This document shows positions 24,621 to 38,180 of a stretch of DNA of 64,000 nt, piece by piece. The notes under the pieces are model-generated. The model saw only the letters and a program-made list of their open reading frames with translations. It did not search any database and was not told the DNA's origin. Numbering within the stretch: position 1 is the first letter of the stretch; each line of letters opens with the position of its first letter. A program made the translations under genes and the position numbers. The stretch is from the NCBI RefSeq assembly GCF_037975245.1, contig NC_092566.1, forward strand, positions 5,830,001 through 5,894,000. The letters are read 5' to 3'. This DNA is from Apostichopus japonicus. Lineage: Eukaryota; Echinodermata; Holothuroidea; Aspidochirotida; Stichopodidae.

Positions 24621-27600
24621 TAACGTCATGCCTAACTAAAATAAGATTGACTAGCCATATGATGCTGACAATTGGCTAGGCTTTACCAAACTTCATAATA
24701 TGTATAAAAATATTGCCCAGGCTTAGTGTAAGGTAGGCCAGAGCATAAGTATTGTGGAGATGTTTGTTTCTGCCACATTAAGGCTAGCCCTAAGCCTGGC
24801 CTTAGTTATTTTCTGCTCTTAGTCTTACCTTCCGCCATTAAACCGTGGCAGAAACCATAGCTTTAGATGGCATAAACTGTAATTTGTGAAGTAACTTTCT
24901 CAGCAGTGTCTTTTTGGCAAAGGTAGGCCGCTTTGTTTTTCTTCAATTCTTTAAATTGCCTGTAGCCAACATTTGACTTTTTTTGAAAATTCGTAGGGTT
25001 CTACTGCTCCTGTAATCCTTACAACAGAATTCTCAACAGAATTTAAGTTAAATAACAAATTGTTAGTCTTCACTTAGTTCATTATTATAGCAATTTCTTT
25101 CAGTGACTTCAAAAGAACATCAACTATTTCTGAAACTTTTAGTAGACAAATGAATCTATGTTGTTATTACTATAAATTTTAACTAAGACGTCATGAGCAA
25201 GTGAAGAAAGAAAGTCCCAAGATTTCATTGCAGAATTCAGTAAAGCTTCCCTGTTGTACCGTTTTCCCGCCAAAATCCTGAACAAAGTACTGTTATAGCT
25301 CAGATTGCATTTTTCCAAAATATGTGTGCAACAATATGATTAAAACTTCAAGACAGAGGGAGATTGGGAAGAGAAACAACGTTATATGACAACAATTTTA
25401 AAGCTTGTAGGATATTAACTGATAGGTCAAACTGGAATTGGGAAGTTGGATATCTTGCCATTTTGTGACGAAAGAGTGATGAGATGAGCTACGGTTGATA
25501 TATTTGGAATGATATTATAGGATACAACAGAAGCCAAAATTCTAACTCACACTGCAAGTAACAAATAACAGCTTATAGTTTTTTGTCAATGGGAACCTGG
25601 TTACCAATATTTTATTGTACTGACAGACATGGCCAGATTGATGAGTGCAATTTTTCTTACCACTAGCAGTGAGCACACTTTCGGAGGGAAAATGCGTGTA
25701 ACATTGTACAGATTCAACCAGACAAAATTGACTTGGGGTGTTGTTTCTTTCTAAGTTTCATATTCTTTTACTCCTTTTTTGCTCTCTTCTTACTTTCTGC
25801 TTTGGAGGTAAAAATCATCAAACTAGGTTACCTGGCAAATGATAAAAAAGTTTCAACACTTTCCAGGTAATATTATCTTGCTAGAAAACAGTCATCTGAC
25901 AGCAATATTTATTGTTAAAGTTATTAAAACTATCAATAGTTGGAGAGTATTACATAAAAGAAATAAAAATATGATAATGAAAAGTAAAAAATGAAACATT
26001 GTAATGTGCAATGTGTGAATCAAAGTTAGTAATCATTTCGTTCACACTTCACAGAACTTAAAGTTGCAGTGGTATATGGCCGCTTTATTTTGTAATTCCC
26101 ATTTGATCTTCATGTCTGTACAGATTGTATGAACCAACTATGCTACAAGTTCGCTATTCATGAATACCAACATTAGGGTCAGTCTAATTTTTGTACCTGT
26201 CTGCATAGAGATTTTGCTATTTCTAATGGTCGCTCAGGCAGTAAGCAGTGTGATAATTCATTGTGACTTTGGTGACCTGCAAACGCAATTGTTCAAACTG
26301 ATAACATTTGTGGTGTACTAATCGTTCAGAAGTACAATGGTGGCTTTACACCATTGGCATGCCATTTCTTATAAATAATGTTATTATGTGGCCGAAATTT
26401 ATGCTTTATGGGTCATAGTTAGGTGGGTTTTTCATCCTTGGAAGAGCAATCTACAGTTATCTTAATTGATAATATTCCAAATTTGAGTTAAAATGTGAAA
26501 TTGGAATCCACCCGACGTGTAAGTTGTAATCCATAAGCCCTTGCGGGTTTCTCCCACATTTGTGGTCCCTTAAGCGTTGTCGTAAAAATAACTGCTGATT
26601 ACTATTATTATTATCACTTCTAAAATTGGAACATGATTTGATTAAATGAGGAAAGAACAAATACATGTGGTCTAATGAAATATGTATGTTGAAGTTTTGT
26701 GTACTTTTGTGTGTTTTTATACTACCTGTTATGTCAGCAATGCACAAGCACTTTGAAGACTTTGCATCCTTGGCTGAAATCACCTGCACATGCCTACCAA
26801 ACATCTTCATGATATCATTGGCCCCCCCCCCCACATTAGAATCTTCATACATAACTTTGATCCTTCCTCCCCTCTCACAAATCCATCTCATCATCTGACA
26901 TCCGTCAACTGATTTTTATCTTTTTATCTGGAACATGCACAAACAAAAAACCTTTCTCTATCTAGAATGTTGACATTTTGTGGAGCTAATTTGCATACCT
27001 TGCTTTTTATGTAAATCTGAAAGTTGGAACATGTTAAATTTTGGAAGGTTTTGATGAGTTCAACCGATAGAGAAAAAGAAAGAAGAAGATAACCAAGGAT
27101 ACCACAGACATGTGGAGGTAATTAGGCCTGTTACTGTACATGGTTTTGGGTGAATAGTAATCCTGGCTGACCAAAATTGGGAAAAGGGTGATTTAAGCTA
27201 TTTTTTGCAGTAGTGGAAATGTAAAAAGTTGGTAAACATGCCACCTTTGTAAAACATAATTTAGTGAAAGACATTGAAGGATACCTTAACTACTGTATCA
27301 GGCATTTGGCATATCTGACTAGGCTGACGATCCTGTTTGTAAATTTAGTATGGCTAGCCTCCATGTTTGCTATAATAATGTCCGGTACAGGTAACAACCC
27401 GTTTTCAAACTTGCATCCCAAACAAATATTTAGTCACATTTGTCATTGGGTATAGTCAGGTTGAGAGTATTTTTGTTATTTTTTCTTTTGATGCTTTGAT
27501 GCAAAGGTTTAGGTAGGTGAAGACACCTTACAACATGGGAGACCCAAAGCCTCTTCTCCCCTTGTGCCTTTCACTATCTATGGGCTTTTGAACATTATTT

Positions 27601-27866
27601 TTCTGGTTTTTTATATTAAAATTGATCCATTACCAAAGAGTTACCCACTTTGCATAGCGGTATAATTTTGAAAATTGTGCCACCAATCTTCAGCTCACTA
27701 CCCAGCTAATTATCCTTTTTTTTCCAAGTTCTTTATACAATAACATGTTCTTTCTAGTATACACAGAAACATGACTTGTATTGTGAAATGCTGCCCTCAC
27801 AAAGTCTTGTTTCAACATATTTTGCAAGTTTGTATCTTGCTCTGTTCAGTATTTGTTGACTGGATT
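24621..27866. other. no gene recognised
   Basis: AT-rich. The 145-codon minus frame at 26457-26894 shows no motif. 26040-26300 is less repetitive and holds homeodomain-like AT cores (TTTATTTTGTAATTCC, GTGATAATTCATTG); it could be regulatory. A C-tract lies at 26821-26832. Confidence 0.35.
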
Positions 27867-28127
27867 TCAATACTGCCTTATATGTATAAATAAGTGTTCA
27901 ATTTCAACATGCGTAATGCCATAGAAAACAAAATGTGTCAGAAAAAGGTCAAGTACTTTCATTTGATCTTGTAGACATGGACTAAAGGGAATACAAATTG
28001 ATGGAATCAACTTGATCAAGCTAGGAGAAGCTTGTTTACTGGAGCTCAGCAGAGTCTGTAGGCCCTTATAAACGACATTTAATTGTTGGTTGATTTTCAC
28101 AGGGTGCACAACATGTACCTTGATAAC
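27867..28127 (-). CDS. candidate terminal coding exon, unknown protein
   Basis: After an acceptor (AAAGCAATTCTCAG, exon from 28127) the minus strand stays open for about 86 codons to a TGA at 27867-27869. The peptide contains VVYKGLQTLLSSSKQ, IKLIPSICIPFSPCLQDQMK and VLDLFLTHFVFYGITHVEIE. It looks like helical-repeat protein rather than random translation, and the antisense frame in register has early stops. No donor precedes the stop, so this would be a last coding exon. I do not recognise the family; a processed fragment is possible. Confidence 0.33.
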   Translation of the reverse strand, partial: VIKVHVVHPVKINQQLNVVYKGLQTLLSSSKQASPSLIKLIPSICIPFSPCLQDQMKVLDLFLTHFVFYGITHVEIEHLFIHIRQY

Positions 28128-29299
28128 CTGAGAATTGCTTTGTGGCTTCAGAAGTTGAGATGATAGTATGGATTGTGAGGGATTTGGGCTTGACTTAATT
28201 AGATTGAATTAAGTAAATGTTCGGTTATTTCTATCTCATTTCCTATACTACGTATTTGAGACATTCTAATGTTTCCAGATAGTCCTATTGCATAATTCTT
28301 GTGAAATTTGTCACTAGGCACTTAGACTATGTACAGTTGTTCACAAAAGTTGCTTATTTTGCAGAATAAAATCATTTTCGTAACTTATAAATGCTCTGTG
28401 CATGAAACATTTGTTTAATACCAAAATATGTATTAACTAATTTCCACCTACAAGACTTTGCAATACAACTCTATACACTACACGTCAAAGTACATACACA
28501 GCCATACCATTGGGGAAGGGGGGGGGGGATAACTTGTGTGATTAAGAGTGCTGAAATTGAAAATGATGCAGTCTTTTTCAAAATTTGATTTTGTCTAGTT
28601 GACAAATGAAACACATGACTTTTTAGAGATTTGTGTTTACACATCTCATTAATTACACAACTTATAGAATCTACATCATGCTGGGAGTGAGAGGGGGGGG
28701 GGAGGGGTTGGTTGGGTGGTGCACTTTACTGTTGATAAAATGCCAGCTTTGCTTGTCATGTGGTAGCGTAATTACATATGTTGAGGCAGAAGGGAAGCAT
28801 GTTGTTGCTCATCTATTTCCAAACCAGGTAGGCTTAGTTTTGCCTCATTGCAAGATTGAGATTAAATGCAGCATTGCTATACTAGTTAAGTGGTTTCAAC
28901 AGAGTTTATGTAGTCATCAGTGGGTGTGTCTCCATTTCAGCTGATGTAATCACCAATGGGTGTTTTCTATTATGATTTGAATGTTGTTTTAACTTTATTA
29001 AAGGTAGTGTAATCACCACCAGGTGCTTAATGTTTAATTTGGAATGACTTCATCAAAGGAGGTGTATAGTTGTGTTTGTCCAGGTATTGTATGTACTATG
29101 TAGTTGAGTAATTTGGTAACAAGAAGAAAGGAAACAAGAAGTTTACTTTGAAGGGATCAATTAAGGTTTCTGCCATTTTTATCATCACATACTGTACAGT
29201 GCTGACTTTAATAATGGAGCACAGTGCACACTGATACGAAAACAGTCTTAAGTTGGTAATCATTGAGCTGTGGCAGAAAATTGTATTTCTGCAATTCTC
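28128..29299. other. no gene recognised
   Basis: AT-rich, with two G-tracts (28508-28518 and the G-rich run at 28690-28715). Confidence 0.4.
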
Positions 29300-29530
29300 T
29301 ACAGAACAATTTCCGGGAAAAGCTTGAATAGTTTGTAGTTTTTCAATATTTTACACACAAATATCATTTTATGGTTCTCCTTGCCTAGATGCAGTTTTTA
29401 AAATAGTTCTCCAAATGAAGTTTCTGGGAAAAGCCTGAACTGTTCTGTTGTTTTTTCATTATTTCACACACAAATATCTTTTGTATGGTTCTCCTTACTT
29501 AGGCAGTTTTTTAAAATAGTTCTCCAAATG
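29300..29530. repeat. two-copy tandem duplication, about 111 bp
   Basis: GGGAAAAGC, CACACAAATATC, GGTTCTCCTT and AAAATAGTTCTCCAAATGAA each occur twice at a spacing of about 110 bases (for example GGTTCTCCTT at about 29374 and 29485). The copies have diverged by several substitutions. Confidence 0.85.
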
Positions 29531-30619
29531 AAGTATATATATAGAGTTATCCTTACAATGATTTACACCAACAATCGGGCGTTTTGATCAAGTCATTACT
29601 GTCTGACAGCAGTTCACTGACTTTTATAGGTTTTAGTAGACTGAGACACTAAATTTCTTGCCAATACAACCATAACTAAGACCATAACTAATCAAGAGTA
29701 AATCAGTGTATCTACAGTAAACAGCACTGAGTCATGTCATCCACTCTACAATTTTTGTTTGTCGAACAACGGTTCAGACAGCATTAAAAGAAACTTTTAA
29801 GGCAGCTTCCTAAAGTATAAGCAACCAAATCTCTGTGAAATTCTGAAACAATACAACTTTGGAATAATATGTTTATCCTCATCTATAGATCTGTCAGTCT
29901 GGTAATTGCAAACAATTATTATTTATTACCATAAGTATCAATAATGCAAAGCTTCACGTGATTGTTTTTCAGCTGCTAATCTCTGCCAAAACATTTCAAA
30001 GGAACAGGGTGGTTACTAATCATGTTAATTAAGATACACAACGAAGAAGTTGTAGGCATCATCATGTAGGTATCACACAATCTATTAAATCAGTTTTAAT
30101 GATCACAGGCATTGTTTTATAAATGTACCTCAAATTTGGAGTCTGGTTATAAAATTACTGGAACTTTAGAAACTCCAGATGACTACCCAAGTTAGAGACA
30201 TTCTTCTAGACTTTGTCACCACATGAATCTTTATATCCATCCATCAACATGTAAGTAATGTTTCCATTTTAGATGCAAGATTTGGTTGTCCAGACACTTC
30301 ATCACATGACTTAGTGTTCATCATATTTATGCAAAAGGGCTTATCAGAGATTTGCATTGTTGGACTTCCTCATGCATACTTGTTCTAATAAAAGGACAAG
30401 TGAAAGTTAAGAAACTATCACATTGTCATGGAACATAATTGGTATTCCATAATAATCACATTTAATACGAAAACTTACCATGATCAATTCATAATCAACA
30501 AACAAAAGCTACTTTAACACAAGTATGTAAACATAAAATATCGACATCTATCATCAAATGATAAAAAATGCTTTAAATACATAAATTATTAATGTAGAAT
30601 GTGTGCATAGCATAAATGT

Positions 30620-30955
30620 TTAGTATAACACATTTAATATTGTAGCCTTGTATCATGTATGAATTTTTATAGATGTATTTCAAATGTCTGTGTCATATTT
30701 GCATTATTAGATCACCTTTGTTTGTTTTCTACATATATCAGCTGTATACCTAGTAGCACCTGGTCCCATAGAATTATCTCATAACGCCTAGCAGCAACTC
30801 AGTGTTGTAGGTTTATTTCTCTTTTGACAGTTTCATATGTGGCCAGACTGGCCTAATGCTGACTATCTTTAATAATGCCAATGTACAGTATAACACATTT
30901 AATGTTGTAGCCTTGTATCATGTATGGCCAGACTGGCCTAATGCTGACTATCTGT
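30620..30955. repeat. interleaved duplication
   Basis: A 40-base segment with GTATAACACATTTAAT and TTGTAGCCTTGTATCATGTA occurs at about 30622-30661 and 30887-30926. A second segment, GGCCAGACTGGCCTAATGCT plus GACTATCT, occurs at about 30841-30868 and 30926-30953. Fragments have therefore been copied and joined in a new order. Confidence 0.85.
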
Positions 30956-31699
30956 AATTACGTCAATGCAATAAATAGTGCCTAATAATGAGCTAAGTCG
31001 TTTTTCTTAAAACTGCAAAATGGGATTGAGCATAAGGTCAAAATTGCACATTTAGTGAAACTATAGGACTGCTTCTGAATCCAAAAATATCTAAAAAAAA
31101 ATATAATATGTGTAGGCAGATACTGTTCGAAGCAAGGTTTTGTCTGCCTTTTTGAAAGAGATCCTTGCAAACCTTAAACCTAAGCAAACTAGCTCATCAT
31201 GTGTGGCTTGTGTGAATCTAAATAATTACACCACTTTCATGTACAATGTTTTTAAATCTGTTGTCTTGTGTGTGTGATCTGTGGACTATAAAATTGCACC
31301 ATAATTTCAGGTCAGGGCACCTTGTTTTGTACCTCTCAGATATTTGTCTTAAGTAGGATTAGGACTGCTTTGTTTTTTAACACACGACTATGCTGGAGAC
31401 CCCAATGCAGCCTACAAGTGAGTCACTGAATGCAGAATGATTTAGAGGTGTTTGATTTTATCCTTCAAATGTTGAACTGACAGACATTGGACCAGAATTA
31501 GGGTATTTGTTCACTATTGGGATTTTCAGTCATGAGGGGTGAGACTTGGCACAGTTTACACAATAGAAAGTATACTCAAATTTGACATTTATGCATTTGA
31601 AAATTCATGTTGCACAAGAAACAGTGATTTGTGACCCAAAAAACCTATATTTGTTCAATTTAATCTCTGCCTCTGGAAAGCTATCCTTAATCAGTCCAA

Positions 31700-32290
31700 A
31701 TTCAAAACTGTCACAAGAGCTGTTCTTGATTTCCTCGCCAAGGGCAAGAGGAATCTATTAGGTAGTGATGGCTTGCGTGAGAGTGTGTGTGTGCATGTGA
31801 GGCCTTTGCTTGCAAACGTGATAACTAAAACAACTATATAAGTTAGATGAACTTCATATTCGGTAGGTGGATACACCTTATTGAGCATAAGAACCCTAGT
31901 GTTTTCTGCGGATGTCAAAAGTCATTTGAGGTCAACAGCGGTTTAAGTCTGAAAACTTTGTAAACAGGATAACGCCAGGTGTAAAGCTTGGATGCACTTC
32001 ATATTTTGTAGTATAGAATCTTGTTTTTTGTGGTCAAAGGTCATTTGACATCAATAGCAGTCAATTATTCTGAAGATTTTGTAAAAACAACAGGTTCAGA
32101 GAGAAAACTTTGAATTGTTTTGTACTCAGTGGTGTGGAAATACCACATTGAGTACAAGAGTCCTGATATGCCATTTGGTGGAGGTCAAAGGTCATCCACG
32201 TCAACAATTTTCAACTTTGGACTTTACTGGTGCTCTTTGGTCAAAGCATGTCATCTCACTGTTAAGCAAAGCTTACTGACTGCATGACCA
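31700..32290 (+). repeat. DR1-bearing tandem repeat element, plus orientation
   Basis: Begins with CTCGCCAAGGGCAAGAGGAA and a GTGTGTGTGTGCATG stretch. About three units follow, each with an ACTTCATATT word and AGGTCA-type motifs. A near-perfect DR1 lies at 32031-32043 (TGGTCAAAGGTCA) and a perfect one at 32182-32194. It matches the minus-oriented element at 11640-12300. Confidence 0.8.
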
Positions 32291-33959
32291 TACAGTTCTA
32301 ATCTTGTATAGAATTATGGTAATTGACAGTGCAGATTACAGAAAAACACAACCATTTAGTTTATTGATTACACTAATTTGGGTATAAATCACTTTGTTTG
32401 TTTGCTGGTTAATGCAGATAAGTTAAGGGACAGTAGTTACCGATATCACTCTGTTACTGATAGTCTGAGGTAACATGTATAAAAAAGAAGAAAGCTAAAG
32501 AAGGACAAAAAAAAAAAAAAAAATGGGGAAAAAGAAAGAAAATGTCAGTTGTAACAAATTGAACCATTGAACATATTACATAATTAACCACTCTGTTAAT
32601 AGTGAATTCACAATTAGGTCTCACATACAGTAATGTTGTTTCACAGTCACAGTCGATAGACTCATGCTTAAGTAATTAGGGACTTGAAGATAATTAAAAA
32701 TTGTTGCCTAAAAACAATGCTCCCTTCTCAAGGTTATTTTTTTATTTGATTCACAGATAGTTTTGGATGTCTTTCTTTACTTATAAATAATATAGCTAGA
32801 AAAGTAATTGTGGATGATTTGCAATTCCAGCTCTAGTCAGCCCTAGGATATGGTGATGTGATAGAAACCAGTTACGTACATATTCATCATACATGTGAGG
32901 TTGTCGGTTTTACTTCAGAATTAATTGGAAACCATTATATATATATACAGTATTAGCATATGTGCTTCAAAGCGAAAATTGCTTGTCATCTAAGAATGTG
33001 ATGTTTGACTACATTTTGTTTGGATCGCTCCTTAGAACTGTCATCATCATAAGAGCATTTATGAATAATAAGTTACACATTCTATTGTCAAAATTGACCA
33101 TCCTCAAAAGTCTAGCTAGCCAGCGCTTTAGGGTTTACAATATCAAAATAGAAACACTTTTCAGGACTAATTTGTGGGTGATTCAATTGACCTTTATCCC
33201 CTGTATTCTAAAATGATAGCAAACACTTCTAATAAAGTACTTGAACAATTTACATTCATAAGTTGCATTTATATTTGAATGTCAAGCATTTGAACATTAT
33301 TCAGTATCCCTTTGCAATATCTTGGTTGGAGGTACAGTATATGAACCTGCATTTGTATTCTAAAAGTGACATGAGCCCATTTACCACCTTTGAAATGGGG
33401 TGTAAGGAGAGGCGGGGTTGGGGTGGGGGGTTGGCTGATCTTATCCCTCTGGATGTTTTCTTATGGCTATGACATTGATTTGGGTAAATTGTACTCATTT
33501 ACAGTGTGACATTTAAGTCAAGAAGCCACTTATATCAATGTTTGTCGAAGTGTGTAATTTCTATTGAAATTAAGAATGCCTTACGATGTGGCTGCATGCA
33601 ATGTGAAAAATTGCCTTCTATAATTTTAACCTCTCACACATCACGATCAAGTTTTTGTCCAAGTTTCCGACCGCCATCAATGTTGATGGCTTACAACAAA
33701 AAACTGTCTTGTTTACTTCTTTACAACTGCACACCTTCTTTGACATGTTATTGTGGACGTTTGAATGGCACAGCAATATTTCTTAGATTTTGAAAAAGGG
33801 AGGATAAGTTTAGGAAAGATAATATAGTCAATTGTCACCTCAGGAGGTGAAAAGCATTTTAAAATGTCAGCATGAGAAGAAGAAAAAAAAAACATCCATC
33901 TTTTCTGTTACAAAGTGAGAGCAAGTCTCTAGTTTCGCAAACCATTCTCCCCAGCCTGA
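32291..33959. other. no gene recognised
   Basis: AT-rich; a poly-A run near 32505-32522 and an AT dinucleotide run at about 32937-32948. The open frames at 32962-33216 and 33506-33793 show no motif. Confidence 0.4.
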
Positions 33960-34290
33960 CTTAAGGGGAAGGATGGCCTTCTTTCAATGCAGAGATGACT
34001 TTAAATTAACAGGCTACCTGAGTGATATAGTTCTGAATCAGACAGTCTTTTTCGTCTTCTGTATTTGACATGGAGCTAGGGCGTTGCTCCCTGATTTGCA
34101 AGTCTAATGCCACTTCAGCCGAGTTGAACGATTGTAGTTTACGGGGAATCTGTTCGTGTCGCGAGGGTTTGCGAAGCCTAATCAGTAATGTCATTGAACC
34201 CAACACTGACAACTTTTAATCATCTTGTCGCAGTGATCACTGGCTGGGGAAAACTTGTCAAGCGGTCATATCGTTGAACATGACAAAAAC
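33960..34290. other. GC-richer non-repetitive block (exon or regulatory element?)
   Basis: The block stands out from AT-rich flanks and matches none of the repeats seen. The minus frame 34006-34212 is open (LQIREQRPSSMSNTEDEKDC) but lacks clear splice signals. Homeodomain-like TAATCA occurs twice (near 34180 and 34219). Either an exon or a conserved non-coding element would fit. Confidence 0.22.
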
Positions 34291-34827
34291 ATCTACTTAG
34301 TGATATGAATTGTTAACTGCATGAAGAAAGAAGGGAGTAAAAAGGGGGAAAAGCCACTTAATGAGAATTTCCTTAGTATATTTCTCACTTTGAATAAAAA
34401 CAGAAAATGATTGGGTGGCAATTTACAATTGAGTTTCTGCCGATGTGGCTTCATTACATTACCAGATCATAGCTATGAGCATAGCTGGGAATGCTGCAAT
34501 TTTGGTAGGAATGAAATTAGGTAGAAATTCTTGCTGCTGCATCAGATAAATTTGGCCTAATTAGATCAAGACTTTACCAGTATAAGTGAAAAGAGTGCTC
34601 TATCAAAGTCTCTGAAATTGGCAATCACTATATTTACAAATAGTGGATTTAATTATGATTTGCAAAAATGATTTATTTTCTTCTTCAAAATTTTGATCAG
34701 ATGATAAAAGTTTGACAATTGATTACTGGGTGATAGAGTGGTCCAAACAAAATTCATGACAATTGCAGTAAAATCATCAAATATAGTAATATCACAAAAG
34801 GAAGAAGAGAACATCAATTATAGAACA
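34291..34827. other. no gene recognised
   Basis: AT-rich spacer before the satellite. Confidence 0.4.
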
Positions 34828-37162
34828 AGTAAACAGTATGAAAGACATGTAAACATCATGTAATATACATACAACATGTAGCTAAGCGCTATTGTAAGCA
34901 AAGACATGCATACATGTAAGAAACATGTAAACAGTAAGAAAGACATGTAAGCATCAATAAGGAAGATGTAAGCATCATGTAAGATACATACATCATGTAG
35001 CTAAGCGCTATTGTAAGCAAAGACATGCATGCATGTAAGAAACATGTAAACAGTATGAAAGACATGTAAGCATCAATAAGGAAGATGTAAGCATAATGTA
35101 AGATACATACAACATGTAGTGTAGGGCTATTGTAAGCAAAGACATGCATGCATGTAAAAAACATGTAAACAGTATGAAAGACATGTAAGCATCAATAAGG
35201 AAGATGTAAGCATCATGTATACAACATGTAGCTAAGCGCTATTGTTAGCAAAGACATGCATACATGTAAGAAACATGTAAACAGTATGAAAGACATGTAC
35301 GCATCAATAAGGAAGATGTAAGCATAATGTAAGATACATACAGCATGCAGCGTAGAGCTATTGTAAGCAAAGACTTGCATGCATGTAAGAAACATGTAAA
35401 CAGTATGAAAGACATGTAAGCATCAATAAGGAAGATTTAAGTATCATGTAAGATACATACAGCATGCAGCGTAGAGCTATTGTAAGCAAAGACTTGCATG
35501 CATGTAAGAAACATGTAAACAGTATGAAAGACATGTAAGCATCAATAAGGAAGATTTAAGTATCATGTAAGATACATACAGCATGCAGCGTAGAGCTATT
35601 GTAAGCAAAGACTTGCATGCATGTAAGAAACATGTAAACAGTATGAAAGACATGTAAGCATCAATAAGGAAGATTTAAGTATCATGTAAGATACATACAG
35701 CATGCAGCGTAGAGCTATTGTAAGCAAAGACTTGCATGCATGTAAGAAACATGTAAACAGTATGAAAGACATGTAAGCATCAATACGGAAGATAAAAGCA
35801 TCATGTAAGATACAGCTTGTAGCGTAGGGATATTGTAAGCACAGACATGCATACATGTAAGAAACATGTAAACAGTATGAAAGACATGTAAGCATCAATA
35901 AGGAAGATGTAAGCATCATGTAAGATACATACATCATGCAGCGTAGAGCTATTGTAAGCAAAGACTTGCATGCATGTAAGAAACATGTCAACAGTATGAA
36001 AGACATGTAAGCATCAATAAGGAAGATGTAAGCATCATGTAAGATACATACAGCATGTAGCTAAGCGCTATTGTAAGCAAAGACATGCATACATGTAAGA
36101 AACATGTCAACAGTATGAAAGACATGTAAACATCAATAAGGAAGATGTAAGCATCATGTAATATACATACATCATGTAGCTAAGCGCTATTGTAAGCAAA
36201 GACATGCATGCATGTCAAAAAACATGTAAATAGTATGAAAGACATGTAAGCATCAATAAGGAAGATGTAAGCATCATGTAAGATACATACAACATGTAGT
36301 GTAGAGCTATTTTTAGCAAAGACATGCATACATGTAAGAAACATTTAAACAGTATGAAAGACATGTAAGCATCAATAAGGGAGATGTAAGCATCATGTAA
36401 GATACATACAACATGTACTGTAGCTTAGCCCTATTGTAAGCAAAGACATGCATACATGTAAGAAACATGTAAACAGTATGAAAGACGTGTAAGAATCAAT
36501 TAGGAAGATGTAAGCATCATGTAATATACATACAACATGTAGCTTAGCCCTATTGTAAGCAAAGACATGCATACATGTAAGAAACATTTAAACAGTATGA
36601 AAGACATGTAAGCATCAATAAGGAAGATGTAAGCATCATGTAAGATACATACAACATGTAGCAAAGCGCTATTTTAAGCAAAGACATGCATACATGTAAA
36701 AAACATGTAAACAGTATGAAAGACATGTAAGCATCAATAAGGAAGATGTAAGCATCATGTATACAACATGTAGCATAGGGCTATTGTTAGCAAAGATATG
36801 CATACATGTAAAAAACATGTAAACAGTATGAAAGACATGTAAACATCAATAAGGAAGATGTAAGCATCATGTGAGATACATACAACATGTAGCTAAGCGC
36901 TATTGTAAGCAAAGACATGCATACATGTAAGAAACATGTAAACAGTAAGAAAGACATGTAAGCATCAATAAGGAAGATGTAAGCATCATGTAAGATAAAG
37001 ACAGTAAATAGCTTTGCATTATTGTAAGCAGAGACACACGTACATGTAAGAAACATTTAAACAGTATGAAAGACATGTAAGCATCAATAAGGAAGATGTA
37101 AGCATCATGTAAGATACATACAACATGTATCGTAGGGCTATTGTTAGCAAAGACATGCATGG
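34828..37162. repeat. 119-bp satellite array, about 20 units
   Basis: Successive GCTATTGTAAGCAAAGACAT words fall at about 34888, 35007, 35126, 35238, 35357, 35476, 35595, 35714 and onward to 37138, mostly 119 bases apart. A few units are 112-124 because of small deletions or insertions. Each unit holds several ACATGTAA words plus CATCAATAAGGAAGATGTAA. Units at 35357-35760 are almost identical (GCATGCAGCGTAGAGC variant, AGATTTAAGTATC), showing recent local duplication. Minus-strand frames of up to 136 codons arise because three units are a multiple of three. These are not genes. Confidence 0.96.
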
Positions 37163-38180
37163 TGATGGGAGCATTTCATATGCCTTTACCTCACAAGTTT
37201 CATGCTTTGGCATTTATCAGTCATTAAGAAAAACGTTGTTTTTTGATTGAGGGAAGCATTTGCATGTCACCCTATAACTGAGTTGAGCTTAAAAACAAGC
37301 ATGAAAATGCTTCATGTAGTTACCAATGTATATAAATATAAATATATAATACACAGCTTGTGAAACTAAGCATGTTTATCCAACTCCCATATTGATAGCT
37401 GGTTCTATTGCTGAGATATACAATATAAAGTGTAAAGTAAAGTGTGCAATAATTTGTCATATTGTACATGGACCACACCTGAAACTGTCTTTGTCTTTTT
37501 CTAATATTGAATTGATTATTTATAACCTTTGAAAATAAATTCAGTTGTGTGTGTCTGGATGTTATTCTATGTTGATAATACAATAGGTGAGTCATTTCAC
37601 CACAACTAAACAGTGCTTTCAATTATGTAGGTTTCTTCATTGCATCACCAAAAAAAAATATGAGAAAGGAAAGAAAATGAAAATGACTGCTCTAGAGCCT
37701 CTAGTAGTAGATATTAACTGAGATACACTGTCTAATTTTGCTGGTTACATTTCTCACCACAACCACTGGTTTTTCAATTGGGTTTAAATTTAGTTCATTT
37801 TATCATATTCATAAATGCTAAGAAGTGAAATGTGACTTTACTTCTTGTTCAAGTGCTTCTTGTTCAAGTGCAAAACTACATCATCATAGACCTTGAGTGC
37901 AAATTTAGGATACTGCAGGCATTTTAAGTACATCTGTTTCAATTGTTGTTAATATCATTGGTGACTTGCGTGTCTTCTCATATCCTCAGCATTCTGGCTA
38001 TCCTGATTTTAGTTTTGGGATGTTGTTATGTATGGGGATTCCATATATAATTTTCATACCAGAGGAATTTATGAAAAACATTCCCAGTGAATGAACATGA
38101 AATAGCTCAAGTGGAGTTTGTAAGCCTAGTCACATGCCCCCCCCCCCAAAAAAAAAGTTTATTTTATATTTTATATGTCT
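37163..38180. other. no gene recognised
   Basis: AT-rich, with a poly-C/poly-A junction near 38140-38157. Confidence 0.4.

Noticed and set aside
26457-26894. 145-codon minus-strand frame
   Set aside because: No domain, no splice signals and no protein-like pattern. The length is compatible with chance in 64 kb.
34828-37162. CRISPR-like array
   Set aside because: Whole units are conserved with no unique spacers, and the genome is animal.
34889-37213. Nine minus-strand frames up to 136 codons with similar hydrophobic peptides
   Set aside because: All come from the 119-bp satellite. Frame rotates between units, so no continuous protein exists.
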